NCBI GenBank assembly: GCA_012974315.1
Contig: JAAXQI010000015.1
Coordinates: forward strand, 1-14,263
Direction: 5' to 3'
Length of the DNA: 14,263 nucleotides
Source of the DNA: Desulfobacterales bacterium
Lineage (GTDB): Bacteria; Desulfobacterota; Desulfobulbia; Desulfobulbales; BM004
The notes under the pieces are model-generated. The model was not told the origin of the DNA and searched no databases. It saw only the letters and a list, made by a program, of their open reading frames with translations. Below, in pieces: positions 7,156 through 14,263 of this stretch. The first letter of the stretch is position 1; the number at the start of each line of letters is the position of its first letter. A program made the translations under genes and the position numbers.

Positions 7156-8079
7156 CTACTTCAGCTTCTGGAAAAACTTGTAGAATTCGGAATCTGATGA
7201 GATGATCAGGTTTGTATTCTGACCAACAGCAGCCTTGTAACTTTCCATACTCTTGGTAAAAGAGTAAAATTCCGGGTCCTGATTATATGCATCGGCATAT
7301 ATCTTGGATGCTTCAGCATCCGCTTTACCCTTGATCTCTTCAGCCTCACGATTTGCAGTGGAGATAATCACTTTCAGTTCTCTTTCTACCTTACCCATGA
7401 TTTCAGCCTTCTGGCCTTCACCAAAGGACCTTTTTTCCGCAGCGATCCGTTTACGCTCAGAAATCATACGGTCGTAAACCTTGAGACGTACTGTTTCAAT
7501 ATAGTTAACGCGCTTGAATAAAACATCTACAAGTTCAATTCCATATTGTGGAGTGATCTTGGAGGCAGTCTTATGGATCATGGATGAAATCTTATCGCGG
7601 CCAAACTGTAGCTTTTCCACTTCTACTGCAGAATTCGTCATAGTCTCAGGTGAAAAATCAGAGCTTCTGATAATCTCCACCAGGTCATTTTTATTGACCA
7701 GGTCGCGTACGGTACCATCAATGATATCATCCAGAATAGACTGGGCCCTGGTTTCATTATTGACCGCCTGCAGGAAAACAAGGGGGTCAGAAATGCGCCA
7801 GCGGGCGGTGACATCAAGATAAACAAAGGTCTTGTCGTTGGTGGGAATCTGGTTCGGGTCACCGTCCCAGATAAGAATCTTCTTCTCAAAATAGGTGGCT
7901 TCCTGAATATAGGGGGTCTTGAAATGAAGTCCAGCCTCTGTAACAGGCTGGCCAATCGGGCGGCCGAACTGGGTGATAACGGCCTGCTTGCCTTCTTCAA
8001 GAATATAGAAACCGTTGGCAACGGTTACAATCAAGGCAATTACTATAATTATGCCGATGGTTCTGAGTATCTTATTCAC
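7156..8079 (-). CDS. hflC: HflC, FtsH protease modulator, SPFH/Band 7 family
   Basis: The 307-residue protein has one N-terminal membrane segment (about 5-22) followed by a periplasmic SPFH/Band 7 domain. Typical segments are EEGKQAVITQFGRP (28-41), GLHFKTPYIQ and YLDVTARWRISDP. A long charged helical region follows, with ERKRIAAEKRSFGEGQKAE at about 199-217 and REAEEIKGKADAEASKIYADAY downstream. HflC pairs with HflK to form a large ring-like complex around the membrane AAA protease FtsH and modulates its access to membrane proteins. The start is GTG: on the minus strand GAGAGG (8087-8092) lies 7 nt before it. It follows hflK by 40 nt in the same direction, the standard hflKC arrangement. Confidence 0.95.
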   Translation of the reverse strand: MNKILRTIGIIIVIALIVTVANGFYILEEGKQAVITQFGRPIGQPVTEAGLHFKTPYIQEATYFEKKILIWDGDPNQIPTNDKTFVYLDVTARWRISDPLVFLQAVNNETRAQSILDDIIDGTVRDLVNKNDLVEIIRSSDFSPETMTNSAVEVEKLQFGRDKISSMIHKTASKITPQYGIELVDVLFKRVNYIETVRLKVYDRMISERKRIAAEKRSFGEGQKAEIMGKVERELKVIISTANREAEEIKGKADAEASKIYADAYNQDPEFYSFTKSMESYKAAVGQNTNLIISSDSEFYKFFQKLK

Positions 8080-8086
8080 CTGTTTA

Positions 8087-8092
8087 CCTCTC
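8087..8092 (-). promoter_or_regulatory. Ribosome binding site supporting the hflC GTG start
   Basis: GAGAGG on the minus strand sits 7 nt before the GTG at 8079. hflK uses the same GAGAGG (9247-9252), 5 nt before its ATG. Confidence 0.6.
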
Positions 8093-8119
8093 GTGTTAGG
8101 GTGGTAATGCTTTTTTTAT

Positions 8120-9241
8120 TTACTTTAGTTTGGAGCCGCTGATGTCCAGAAACGGCAGAATGGAGCGCTGTTCCTTGTCGATCACATAGATGTTTTTAAC
8201 AGTCGGCAGGACTTCCTGCAGGGTTTCAAGATACATCCTCTGCCGGGTTACATCCTTGGCTGCCTGGTACTCTTTCATGATGTCAAGAAAGCGAACGGTT
8301 TCACCCTTGCTCTCATTGAGCCTCTGCGCTGCATAACCCCGGGCTTGTTCGACAATTTTCTTGGCATCACCGCTGGCCTTGGGAATAACCTTGTTATAGG
8401 CTTCCTCAGCTTCATTCACCAGCCGTTTCATGTCCTGGTCTGCTTCGTTGACTTCGTTGAAGGCGGGTTTGACCGTATCGGGCGGATTGACATCCTGTAA
8501 CTGTACCGTGACGATATCGACTCCAGACTCATAGGTGTCAAGTACTGCCTGAAGTTCCTTTGATGTCATCCCGGCAAGAATCTCACGGTTGCTGAGAACA
8601 TAATCAAAGTCCATGTTGCCAACGGTTCGGCGTATTGCGGTTTCTGATATGTCACGTACCGACTGCCTGATATCCTGGACCTTGAAAAGGAAATTAAAAG
8701 GATCACGGACCTTGTACTGTACGATCCATTCGACATCGATGACATTTTTGTCTGCGGTCAGCATGAGGGATTCGGCGTCAAAACCTTCTTTCTGGTAAAC
8801 GGTCTGGCGGGCCGGCACCTTGGTACGGAATCCGAACTCCTCCTTGCGCACCGTTTCAATGTCCACCTTGATAACTGAATCTGCCAGTGGAATCTTGAAA
8901 TTAAGTCCCGGAGGAGCCGTTTTGCTATACTCTCCAAACCGCAGAACAACACCACGTTCACCCGGTTTGATGGTATAGTAGGATGAGCTGACGACCTGGA
9001 ACAGTACTATTACAAGAATGACGATAGAAATTTTGCCTAAACCTCCGAGAAAACCTTTTGGAGGTACATTCACTGTTCCCTGTCCTCCCTCATTTCCAGG
9101 AGCAGCGCCACTATCACTACTACTGCCACTGCCACTCCCAAAGAATGACTTGAGTTTTTTCAGAAGTTCTGCGATAAATTCTTCAGGCGATGGAGTTTTT
9201 CCACCTTTGCCCCAAGGGGGCTGTTCGTCCTGCCAGGCCAT
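8120..9241 (-). CDS. hflK: HflK, FtsH protease modulator, SPFH/Band 7 family
   Basis: The 373-residue protein has the usual HflK layout. A cytoplasmic N-terminus rich in Gly, Ser and Pro (1-68, with PPWGKGGK near the start) is followed by a single membrane segment (about 70-87). Then comes an SPFH/Band 7 domain beginning YYTIKPGERGVVLRFGEY (88-105), with PGLNFKIPL, and a helical C-terminal part with VNEAEEAYNKVIPKA. It partners HflC in the membrane complex that surrounds FtsH. The E. coli protein is about 419 residues, so this one is somewhat short, mainly at the ends. The start ATG has GAGAGG 5 nt upstream. A plausible sigma-70 promoter lies about 115-140 nt upstream, so hflK and hflC probably form their own transcript, separate from the acetyltransferase gene behind them. 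Confidence 0.95.
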   Translation of the reverse strand: MAWQDEQPPWGKGGKTPSPEEFIAELLKKLKSFFGSGSGSSSDSGAAPGNEGGQGTVNVPPKGFLGGLGKISIVILVIVLFQVVSSSYYTIKPGERGVVLRFGEYSKTAPPGLNFKIPLADSVIKVDIETVRKEEFGFRTKVPARQTVYQKEGFDAESLMLTADKNVIDVEWIVQYKVRDPFNFLFKVQDIRQSVRDISETAIRRTVGNMDFDYVLSNREILAGMTSKELQAVLDTYESGVDIVTVQLQDVNPPDTVKPAFNEVNEADQDMKRLVNEAEEAYNKVIPKASGDAKKIVEQARGYAAQRLNESKGETVRFLDIMKEYQAAKDVTRQRMYLETLQEVLPTVKNIYVIDKEQRSILPFLDISGSKLK

Positions 9242-9354
9242 AATGTCCTCTCTTAACTTTATTGTTTTTATCCGGAAATATAATTGGCTGCAGTCGCCGG
9301 AAAGTTATGGTCTTCAAATACTAATACAAATAATTTTATGAAATTACAGTACCA

Positions 9355-9383
9355 ATTCTCACAGATTGCATGGTCCATTTCAA
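9355..9383 (-). promoter_or_regulatory. Likely sigma-70 promoter for hflK-hflC
   Basis: On the minus strand, TTGAAA (9378-9383; 5 of 6 to TTGACA) is followed by a 17-nt spacer and GAGAAT (9355-9360; 4 of 6 to TATAAT), with an extended TGT immediately before the -10 hexamer. The expected leader to the hflK ATG is about 105-110 nt. I looked for a sigma-32 type promoter here, since hflKC and ftsH can be heat-induced, and did not find one. Confidence 0.4.
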
Positions 9384-9445
9384 GTATTATTTGTGAAACT
9401 ATGCAGCTTGTTCCCCTCTTTGTAAAGGCAATCCCTCAATAATTT

Positions 9446-9961
9446 TTATAGTGGATCGTTAAATTCTTCTCTGAACGTTGCAACGCCGGATACATTCTTC
9501 ATGGCATTATCATCCATGAAGAGGACCATAAAGGCCTTATCCGGAATGCCTTCCCACTGGCTTCTGATATTGAATCTGAACGCTGGCTGAAATCCGAAGC
9601 GGGGATAATAATCAGGATGACCAAGGACAATGACAAAAGGGCACTTCTTTTCCCTGAGAATCTGCAAGCTGTACTTTACCAGCATGGTTCCTGTTCCCTG
9701 GCGTTGTCGTGAAGGAAGGACAGCCATCGGAGCCAATCCCATACCCTGTGTCTTTTGCTTTACACCAGTAACCAGGACTGGTGTAAACATAATGTGGCCG
9801 ACAATGGAGCCGTTATCATCTGCAACAAGTGAGAGATATTCAGAACATGTCAGTCGAAGTTTGTCCACAAGTTTGGCTTCTGCCAGGCTGTCAAATGCCT
9901 GCTCATTGACAGACCGAATAAAGGCAATATCCTCAGGTTTTTCGAAGCGTATCTGTATCAT
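9446..9961 (-). CDS. GNAT-family N-acetyltransferase, YhbS type
   Basis: This 171-residue cytosolic protein is a predicted acetyl-CoA-dependent N-acetyltransferase. Its acetyl-CoA pyrophosphate loop is visible as RQRQGTGTMLV (85-95), which fits the Q/R-x-x-G-x-G/A motif. Preceding it are VGHIMFTPV (54-62) and LAPMAVLP (76-83), and following it VLGHPDYYPRFGF (112-124). The last block and the overall order match the YhbS group (COG3153). The substrate is unknown; small molecules or protein N-termini are both possible. No Shine-Dalgarno precedes the ATG. A candidate promoter would place transcription only about 12 nt upstream, so a near-leaderless message is possible. It lies between the rhomboid gene and hflK on the same strand, with gaps of 97 and 204 nt. 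Confidence 0.88.
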   Translation of the reverse strand: MIQIRFEKPEDIAFIRSVNEQAFDSLAEAKLVDKLRLTCSEYLSLVADDNGSIVGHIMFTPVLVTGVKQKTQGMGLAPMAVLPSRQRQGTGTMLVKYSLQILREKKCPFVIVLGHPDYYPRFGFQPAFRFNIRSQWEGIPDKAFMVLFMDDNAMKNVSGVATFREEFNDPL

Positions 9962-9979
9962 ACTTATATCATTGTAATA

Positions 9980-10008
9980 ATTATAAGCATAACCGTTTTA
10001 TCTGAAAA
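9980..10008 (-). promoter_or_regulatory. Possible promoter of the acetyltransferase gene
   Basis: On the minus strand, TTTTCA (10003-10008), a 17-nt spacer and a perfect TATAAT (9980-9985) lie just upstream of the ATG at 9961. The -35 box is weak (4 of 6). The region is AT-rich, so a chance match is possible. Confidence 0.3.
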
Positions 10009-10058
10009 AATAAGTATTGATTGTTCGTCACTGACATAATACCACAATAAATATTTTG

Positions 10059-10958
10059 TTAACCCATGGCCAACCACCAGCAGAAGAAAACCAGGGCAAG
10101 GCTTGCGATGAAAAGATTTGTTTGCAGGGATGTTTTATTGATCAGTATGCGTTGAGATGGCAGGAAAAATAAAAGAGCGCCGAGAACTGCACCTGCCAGG
10201 AGACCAAAAAAATGAGCACCTAAATCGGTTCGCGGTCCTCCGGTACCGAGAAAGGCGAGCAGGCCTGCCCCGGCAGCCAGAGGTAAAAGTATCTCTTTGA
10301 GAGCTGCAGATTTTTTGCTCACAGCCTGATAGCCTGAAAGAATACCGATTGTTCCAAAAATCGCCGTGGAAAAGCCGACAGAATTATGAGGATTGCCATG
10401 CAACAGAATATTGATAAAATTACCAATTATACCGGAGGCCAGAATCAGAGACCACCCCAAACCATGCCCGAGAAGACGGCAGAGAAAATGGACAAGCACT
10501 CCACCTGTTAGTACATTGCCGACTAAATGTACAACATCTGCGTGCAGGGTGAGTCCCGTTACCAGGCGGTACCATTGTCCATGTTCAAGAATTTGTTTGC
10601 CGGAAACAGCCCCCTGTGAAAACCAGTTGCTATCAGCAGCCCATGGACCGGTGATCACATATAAAATAATCAGCGCACCCATCATCAGTATTGTCGGAGG
10701 CTGGTATTTTGTCAGGACAGGAAGCTGAGCACTCTTTTTAGGGCGAGAAGGAGGCCAGTCGCTGTTTTCTTCCATATATGCAGCTATTTCACTTAAGGCC
10801 TTTTTTTCGTGGATCGTGGACACCTTTATGACCCAGCTCTGTTTTTCAAACTCTATTACGCTTGGGATGTCTGCGGCTCTGAGGACTAAAGACCATTGGT
10901 CAGCCTGCTGGCGGCTGGCCGGAAGGCCGATGGTTGAGGTCATCAGAAGTTCAGTCAT
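10059..10958 (-). CDS. Rhomboid-family intramembrane serine protease with soluble N-terminal domain
   Basis: Numbered from the ATG at 10958, the protein has 299 residues. Residues 1-75 form a soluble region resembling a small alpha/beta domain (TSTIGLPASR near the start, then RAADIPSVIEFEKQSWVIKV). A rhomboid membrane domain of about six or seven helices follows (about 90-299). Active-site signatures are HLVGN (H144, N148, oxyanion side), the nucleophile S197 in VGFSTAIFG, and H249 in LGAHFFG. The usual nucleophile motif is GxSG; here it is GFST, with a Thr after the serine. Rhomboids cut single-pass membrane proteins within the bilayer. The frame also opens at a TTG (10973), but neither start has a clear Shine-Dalgarno; ATG is preferred. 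It lies on the same strand as the acetyltransferase and hflKC, a loose membrane-quality-control neighbourhood. Confidence 0.87.
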   Translation of the reverse strand: MTELLMTSTIGLPASRQQADQWSLVLRAADIPSVIEFEKQSWVIKVSTIHEKKALSEIAAYMEENSDWPPSRPKKSAQLPVLTKYQPPTILMMGALIILYVITGPWAADSNWFSQGAVSGKQILEHGQWYRLVTGLTLHADVVHLVGNVLTGGVLVHFLCRLLGHGLGWSLILASGIIGNFINILLHGNPHNSVGFSTAIFGTIGILSGYQAVSKKSAALKEILLPLAAGAGLLAFLGTGGPRTDLGAHFFGLLAGAVLGALLFFLPSQRILINKTSLQTNLFIASLALVFFCWWLAMG

Positions 10959-11370
10959 TATATGTTCAGCCAATAAGTCATTTGAAATGGAGCAATAGGA
11001 AAAGGAGCTATTTTATTTCATTCTGCCAACCTGCTTAGAAAGAACATGTATGCATGGAGCCCACGCTTGTCAAAAAAAATTGCTTCAGTAGTAAGTTGTA
11101 AATCATGTTTGAGGACAGGTTTATAAATCTCAGCTTGAAATTAATACTCTGGCCTGCCCGTCTGCATAAGATGGCATAGAAGATAAGCAGGCAGCTAATT
11201 ATTATACTGCTGAATTCCAACCGGTCAGTTTTTTCAAATCACGCAAAAGATTTGTATTGCTTAAAAACTTCCCAATGATTTTTATTTCTACATGAAATAC
11301 AGTAAAGTATTGGTTAGTATGTAATGAAAACAAGGAATGACCATTAATTAAACACTGTGAATAAAGAGCT
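10959..11370. other. 412-nt gap between the rhomboid and TPR genes (divergent)
   Basis: This AT-rich stretch lies between the divergent starts of the rhomboid and TPR genes, so it should hold promoters for both, but I found no convincing -35/-10 pair. Its clearest structure is an inverted repeat, GCCTGC (11152-11157) with GCAGGC (11187-11192), enclosing a weaker inner pairing (TGC/GCA). An AAAAGGAG at about 11000-11007 has no good start codon at a proper distance. Short reading frames on both strands show no recognisable protein features. Confidence 0.4.
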
Positions 11371-12075
11371 ATGAACCGACTGATTATTTTTCCCATTGTA
11401 GTGGTTTTACTCCTGTTGTCCATATTTGCCTATGGAGCCGATGTTGCCGAATACACCAAGGCAATTGATCAAAGCCCTGCTGATATGAAGTACAAGTTTT
11501 ACCTGTTGCGGGGTACGGCCCACAGGAACCAGGGTAATATTGATGCAGCCATTAAGGATTTTGGTACTTCCATTCAAATGCACCCAACCCCGGATGCATA
11601 TTTGAGGCGTGGTGAAATGTATTTTGAAAAAGGAACTTATAATATAGCTGAACATGATTTTAGTGAGGCCATTGAGGTAAATCCGTCACATGAAGCTTAT
11701 AAACTGCGGGGGTTGACCTATCTTGTTGTGGGTAATTTGGATATGGCTATTGCGGACGGCACCGAAATCATCAACATGGCGCCCAATGCTTCTGAATCAT
11801 ACAATATCCGCATGGAGGCGTATGTCCAGATAGGTGAAGCCGCGCTTGCCAGGGAGGATGCCCGCAGGGCGTTGACCCTGGACCGAAGAAACAAGGTGGC
11901 ATCTGAACTGCTTGTCAAATATCCTGAAAAAATTGAAATGACCAGTGGTACCAACAGGTACAGACCCAAGGGTGATATTAATAAGTACAGGGTATGGGCC
12001 AGCAGCCAGGGCTTTGCCTTTTCCAGAAAACCTGAGGAAGAGGGCGAAGATGCTTCATCTGAAGAATCCCGATAG
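11371..12075 (+). CDS. Exported tetratricopeptide-repeat (TPR) protein
   Basis: The 234-residue protein starts with a short positive N-terminus and a hydrophobic stretch (about 4-22, ending FAYGA), which reads as a Sec signal peptide cleaved near A23, or alternatively a membrane anchor. There is no lipobox Cys. About four TPR units follow, at roughly 41-73, 75-106, 107-139 and 141-174, with the consensus pattern clear in GTAHRNQGNIDAAIKDFGTSI and GEMYFEKGTYNIAEHDFSEAI. TPRs are protein-binding helical hairpins. The C-terminal 35 residues lack repeats and end in an acidic Glu/Ser tail (221-233). No partner can be named. Ribosome binding is weak: AAAGAG sits very near the ATG. A small membrane-protein reading frame begins immediately after its stop and may belong with it. 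Confidence 0.82.
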   Translation: MNRLIIFPIVVVLLLLSIFAYGADVAEYTKAIDQSPADMKYKFYLLRGTAHRNQGNIDAAIKDFGTSIQMHPTPDAYLRRGEMYFEKGTYNIAEHDFSEAIEVNPSHEAYKLRGLTYLVVGNLDMAIADGTEIINMAPNASESYNIRMEAYVQIGEAALAREDARRALTLDRRNKVASELLVKYPEKIEMTSGTNRYRPKGDINKYRVWASSQGFAFSRKPEEEGEDASSEESR

Positions 12076-12275
12076 AATTTTTATTAAAAAATAGCATCTC
12101 TCTGCGCATCACTCTTCAAGTACTATTTTTTATTCCTTCGCTAGTGGCTATAGTTTCCGCCTTTGTTGTGTCTCTGAAACCACCGTGGACCAGGATTGTT
12201 GTCCGTGTTGCCGGCAGCTGGGTGGCTGCTATGGGACTGCTCATGATCGGCTGGTTCTTCCGCGGCCAGGTTTGA
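12063..12275 (+). pseudogene. Small membrane-protein reading frame lacking a standard start (remnant or non-canonically started gene)
   Basis: After an in-frame stop at 12060-12062 this frame stays open to the TGA at 12273-12275. The protein-like part, from about 12099, has two membrane-type segments: LQVLFFIPSLVAIVSAFVV and, after a SLKPPWTRIVVR turn, VAGSWVAAMGLLMIGWFF. The two hydrophobic helices joined by a Pro-Pro-Trp-Thr-Arg loop, and the conserved-looking RVAGSW...GLLM.GW block, argue for real coding origin. There is no ATG before residue ~30 of that segment. Candidate starts are GTG at 12144 (43 residues, losing most of helix 1), CTG at 12102, or an ATA that overlaps the TPR stop. It may be a decayed gene, a gene with a rare start, or carry a sequencing error. 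RVAGSW-type endings occur in HupE/UreJ-annotated small membrane proteins as I recall, with low confidence. Confidence 0.4.
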
Positions 12276-12307
12276 AAATAAAAAAAGAATTTGTAAATCT
12301 GGATTCA

Positions 12308-13123
12308 TCAACCCAAAGCTACATCGAGAATCATCATTACCGAAAAACCGGCCATGGTTGTCATTGTAACTAAATCAATGTTTGCATAATTATGTTGAGA
12401 TTCCGGGATCAGTTCCTCCACCACGACAAAAATCATGGCACCTGCGGCAAAACAGAGAGCGTATGGTAAAATGTTTTGCATTTTCAGGACAAATAGTGCT
12501 CCGATAACTCCAGCAATTGGTTCAACCATGCCGGAGGCCTGACCCATAAGAAAACTTTTCCAGTTACTCATCCCTTCTCTTCTTAATGGCATTGATACAG
12601 CAGTACCTTCGGGAAAATTTTGAATCCCAATGCCAATTGCCAAAGCAATAGCGCCTCCAATTGTTGCAGAAGGAAGGTGAGCCCCGACAGCACCAAAAGC
12701 AACACCCACAGCCAGCCCCTCAGGTATATTGTGAAGGGTTATGGCAAGCACCAGAAGGGTGCTTCGTTGCCATGAAGTTTTTATCCCTTCACTTTTATTG
12801 ATACTCAGGCCCGGATGAAGGTGTGGTAGAAATTTATCCGCCAATCGCATAAAAATTCCACCCCCCATAAATCCGATGACTGCGGTAAGCCATGGAGTAT
12901 GCCCCAACTGTTCCGCCATCTCTATGCCTGGCGCGAGAAGAGACCAGAAACTTGCAGCAATCATTACGCCTGCAGCAAAGCCAAGCATTGAATCCATTAG
13001 CTTTTGATTTACAGCTCTTGTAAAAAAAACAAGTGCCGCCCCGGCAGCAGTTACACCCCAGGTAAAAAGTGTGGCAATGAAGGCTTGTGTAACGGGATTG
13101 AACTGGAGAAAAAAATCGCTCAT
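12308..13123 (-). CDS. ZIP-family divalent metal transporter, GufA-like
   Basis: The 271-residue membrane protein has about eight membrane segments and belongs to the ZIP family, which moves zinc and other divalent metals into the cytoplasm. Key metal-site motifs are HNIPEG (131-136) in helix 4, QNFPEG (168-173) in helix 5, and E201-P202 within GQASGMVEP in helix 6. Gln rather than His at the start of the helix 5 motif matches the GufA-type bacterial ZIPs more than E. coli ZupT. A loop with HLHPGLS (101-107) before helix 4 could bind metal. The frame extends upstream, but the ATG at 13123 gives the typical N-terminus and has AAGGAA 6 nt upstream. It lies 104 nt after the iron-sulfur gene on the same strand. 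No clear Zur or Fur site was seen in the gap. Confidence 0.92.
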   Translation of the reverse strand: MSDFFLQFNPVTQAFIATLFTWGVTAAGAALVFFTRAVNQKLMDSMLGFAAGVMIAASFWSLLAPGIEMAEQLGHTPWLTAVIGFMGGGIFMRLADKFLPHLHPGLSINKSEGIKTSWQRSTLLVLAITLHNIPEGLAVGVAFGAVGAHLPSATIGGAIALAIGIGIQNFPEGTAVSMPLRREGMSNWKSFLMGQASGMVEPIAGVIGALFVLKMQNILPYALCFAAGAMIFVVVEELIPESQHNYANIDLVTMTTMAGFSVMMILDVALG

Positions 13124-13129
13124 TTTAGT

Positions 13130-13135
13130 TTCCTT
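13130..13135 (-). promoter_or_regulatory. Ribosome binding site deciding the ZIP transporter start
   Basis: AAGGAA on the minus strand lies 6 nt before the ATG at 13123. It shows that the longer open frame upstream, which overlaps the iron-sulfur gene, is not the N-terminus. Confidence 0.65.
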
Positions 13136-13227
13136 AAAAATTGGGGGGAGATTTTTGTTTTTAACATGGCAAATCCTGGTTAAAGAATTGTGAAGTTTTA
13201 TTAAATCCGGTTCCCGGTTTGCAATTT

Positions 13228-14187
13228 TTAACCCTGCTGATCTTGCAGGGCGCAAATGTCCAGGGGCAATCCCTTGGCGGGTTCGAGCCTGAACCGGATG
13301 GCCTCCTGCTCGCATTTGGAAGCGCAGATGCCGCAGCCCATGCATTTCTCAAAGTTCACATTTGCCAACCCATCGATCATGTCAATAGCGTCAAACTGGC
13401 AGAACCCGGAGCACATTCCGCAGCCGATGCAAATATCTTGATCCACTTCTGAAACATAGCCTGAGGAAGCGAGCATGGGTGTGCCGTTCCTGTGGGAATT
13501 GATGGCACCGCAGCAGCAGGAGCAGCAGTTGCAGATGGCGTAGAAGCGGTCCAGCATGGCATCTTTGAAAAAGGCGTGATGCACGTGGCCGCGTTCTTCT
13601 TCAGCCTCCATGATGGCGACTGCCTCCTGTTGGCTGATCCACCTGGTCTTGTCCGGATGATGCTCCACAATAAAACTGGCAAAGGGTTCGCCTACGACCA
13701 GGCAGACATCCTCCGGCTGGCAGGGTTTTTCCTGCGCCGCCCGGCAGGGGCATTTCAAAACTGCAATATGATCAGGGTTTTTCAGGATGATGTCCCGTGC
13801 CCGTTTGTAGGGAATGACCTGTTCCAGGTCGGGCATGTTGAGGGGTTTGTTGACAGTTATGAGTTTGCTGGCCTTGTCAAGAGGCATGACTTTGCCGTGG
13901 TATCCATCGGCAAAGGTGATTTTTGTTTTATTCCCGGCTGGCGCGGTGCCAGCACTAACCTTTGGTTTGGGAAAGAGAAAGGTAACAAAGCGGAAAAGAG
14001 GCCCGAGAATTTTTGTTAAAGGGTGGCGCCCCTTGGCAACACCGATATAAGCATATATCCAGCGGCCATATATGTAACCATGGACAAAATCTCCCAGGGA
14101 ATGGTTTTTAATGGCCCGCGACTCCTGGTAAAATTCCCTGGTCGACGGGCAGATGAAATGGTTTGATTTTTTATTATTATCCGGCAT
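13228..14187 (-). CDS. Cys-rich iron-sulfur protein with two C-terminal [4Fe-4S] ferredoxin motifs
   Basis: This 319-residue protein ends in a 2x[4Fe-4S] ferredoxin domain: C253, C256, C259, C263 and C282, C285, C288, C292, each in CxxCGxCxxxC form. Upstream are a CPCR motif (146-149) with C156 and C162, and a dense Cys run CNCCSCCC (219-226) after FYAIC. These could carry further clusters or a metal. The N-terminal 75 residues are basic and partly hydrophobic (about 37-51 and 61-73), suggesting membrane association without a clear signal peptide. Proteins of this layout occur in anaerobes as uncharacterised ferredoxin-like electron carriers; the redox partner cannot be named. The ATG has TCAGG about 8 nt upstream. 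It is followed by the ZIP transporter gene on the same strand. Confidence 0.8.
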   Translation of the reverse strand: MPDNNKKSNHFICPSTREFYQESRAIKNHSLGDFVHGYIYGRWIYAYIGVAKGRHPLTKILGPLFRFVTFLFPKPKVSAGTAPAGNKTKITFADGYHGKVMPLDKASKLITVNKPLNMPDLEQVIPYKRARDIILKNPDHIAVLKCPCRAAQEKPCQPEDVCLVVGEPFASFIVEHHPDKTRWISQQEAVAIMEAEEERGHVHHAFFKDAMLDRFYAICNCCSCCCGAINSHRNGTPMLASSGYVSEVDQDICIGCGMCSGFCQFDAIDMIDGLANVNFEKCMGCGICASKCEQEAIRFRLEPAKGLPLDICALQDQQG

Positions 14188-14263
14188 TGACTGTACCTGA
14201 TTAAAAGATTTTACTTTTCTGAGGGAGAGGCTTACTCAAACCGTTTCACTATAAATCTTTTTT

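Noticed and set aside
9326..9394. ACAAATAAT/ATTATTTGT inverted repeat around the hflK promoter
   Set aside because: Arms are short and AT-rich with a 51-nt gap, so no structure or operator can be claimed.
11000..11122. Small plus-strand gene after the AAAAGGAG near 11000
   Set aside because: No standard start at a usable distance; the downstream ATG frame is only about 26 codons with no features.
13232..13250. CCCTGC/GCAGGG hairpin at the end of the iron-sulfur gene as a terminator
   Set aside because: It overlaps the last codons and is followed on the minus strand by TTAAAAATT rather than a T-run; a 6-bp stem alone is weak evidence.
13124..13345. N-terminal extension of the ZIP transporter reading frame
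   Set aside because: It overlaps the iron-sulfur gene, its translation is not protein-like, and a good AAGGAA plus ATG at 13123 gives the normal family start.
14203..14261. AAAAGATTT/AAATCTTTT inverted repeat upstream of the iron-sulfur gene
   Set aside because: Nine AT-rich bases separated by 41 nt at the window edge; chance is a sufficient explanation.

Overview
The window looks like chromosomal backbone from a mesophilic, anaerobic-type bacterium, most likely a member of the Desulfobacterota (Deltaproteobacteria). The strongest hints are the three-part DHH–CBS–nucleotidyltransferase tRNA enzyme, the order rpsU–xerD–tRNA nucleotidyltransferase, a Cys-rich double-cluster ferredoxin, and moderate GC with many good AGGA-type ribosome binding sites. 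No phage, transposon, CRISPR, tRNA or rRNA was seen. The lineage is inferred from gene content, not from a marker search.

Layout. Positions 1-4000 (+): the tail of rpsU (ribosomal protein S21), a XerD-type recombinase, a palindromic cluster of 7-base repeats, then an 883-residue A-adding tRNA nucleotidyltransferase-like protein. Positions 4039-5358 (-): citrate synthase, convergent with the preceding gene. Positions 5634-7021 (+): thiamine-phosphate synthase followed by an uncharacterised eight-ligand zinc-binding-type protein. A second palindromic cluster, with a CTAAAG core, separates these from the minus-strand block 7156-10958. That block, in transcription order, is a rhomboid protease, a YhbS-type acetyltransferase, then hflK-hflC. 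Positions 11371-12075 (+): an exported TPR protein, followed by a small membrane-protein reading frame with no standard start. Positions 12308-14187 (-): a Cys-rich iron-sulfur protein and then a ZIP-family metal transporter.

How the genes fit together. Most are housekeeping genes: translation (rpsU, tRNA 3'-end completion), chromosome dimer resolution, entry to the TCA cycle, thiamine synthesis, and membrane protein quality control (HflK/HflC as partners of FtsH, with a rhomboid protease on the same strand upstream). I found no obvious new defence or mobile system. The most unexplained items are the two palindromic short-repeat clusters of the same design but different unit, the zinc-ribbon protein after thiE, the N-terminally startless membrane-protein frame after the TPR gene, and the iron-sulfur protein with a CxCCxCCC run beside a ZIP transporter.
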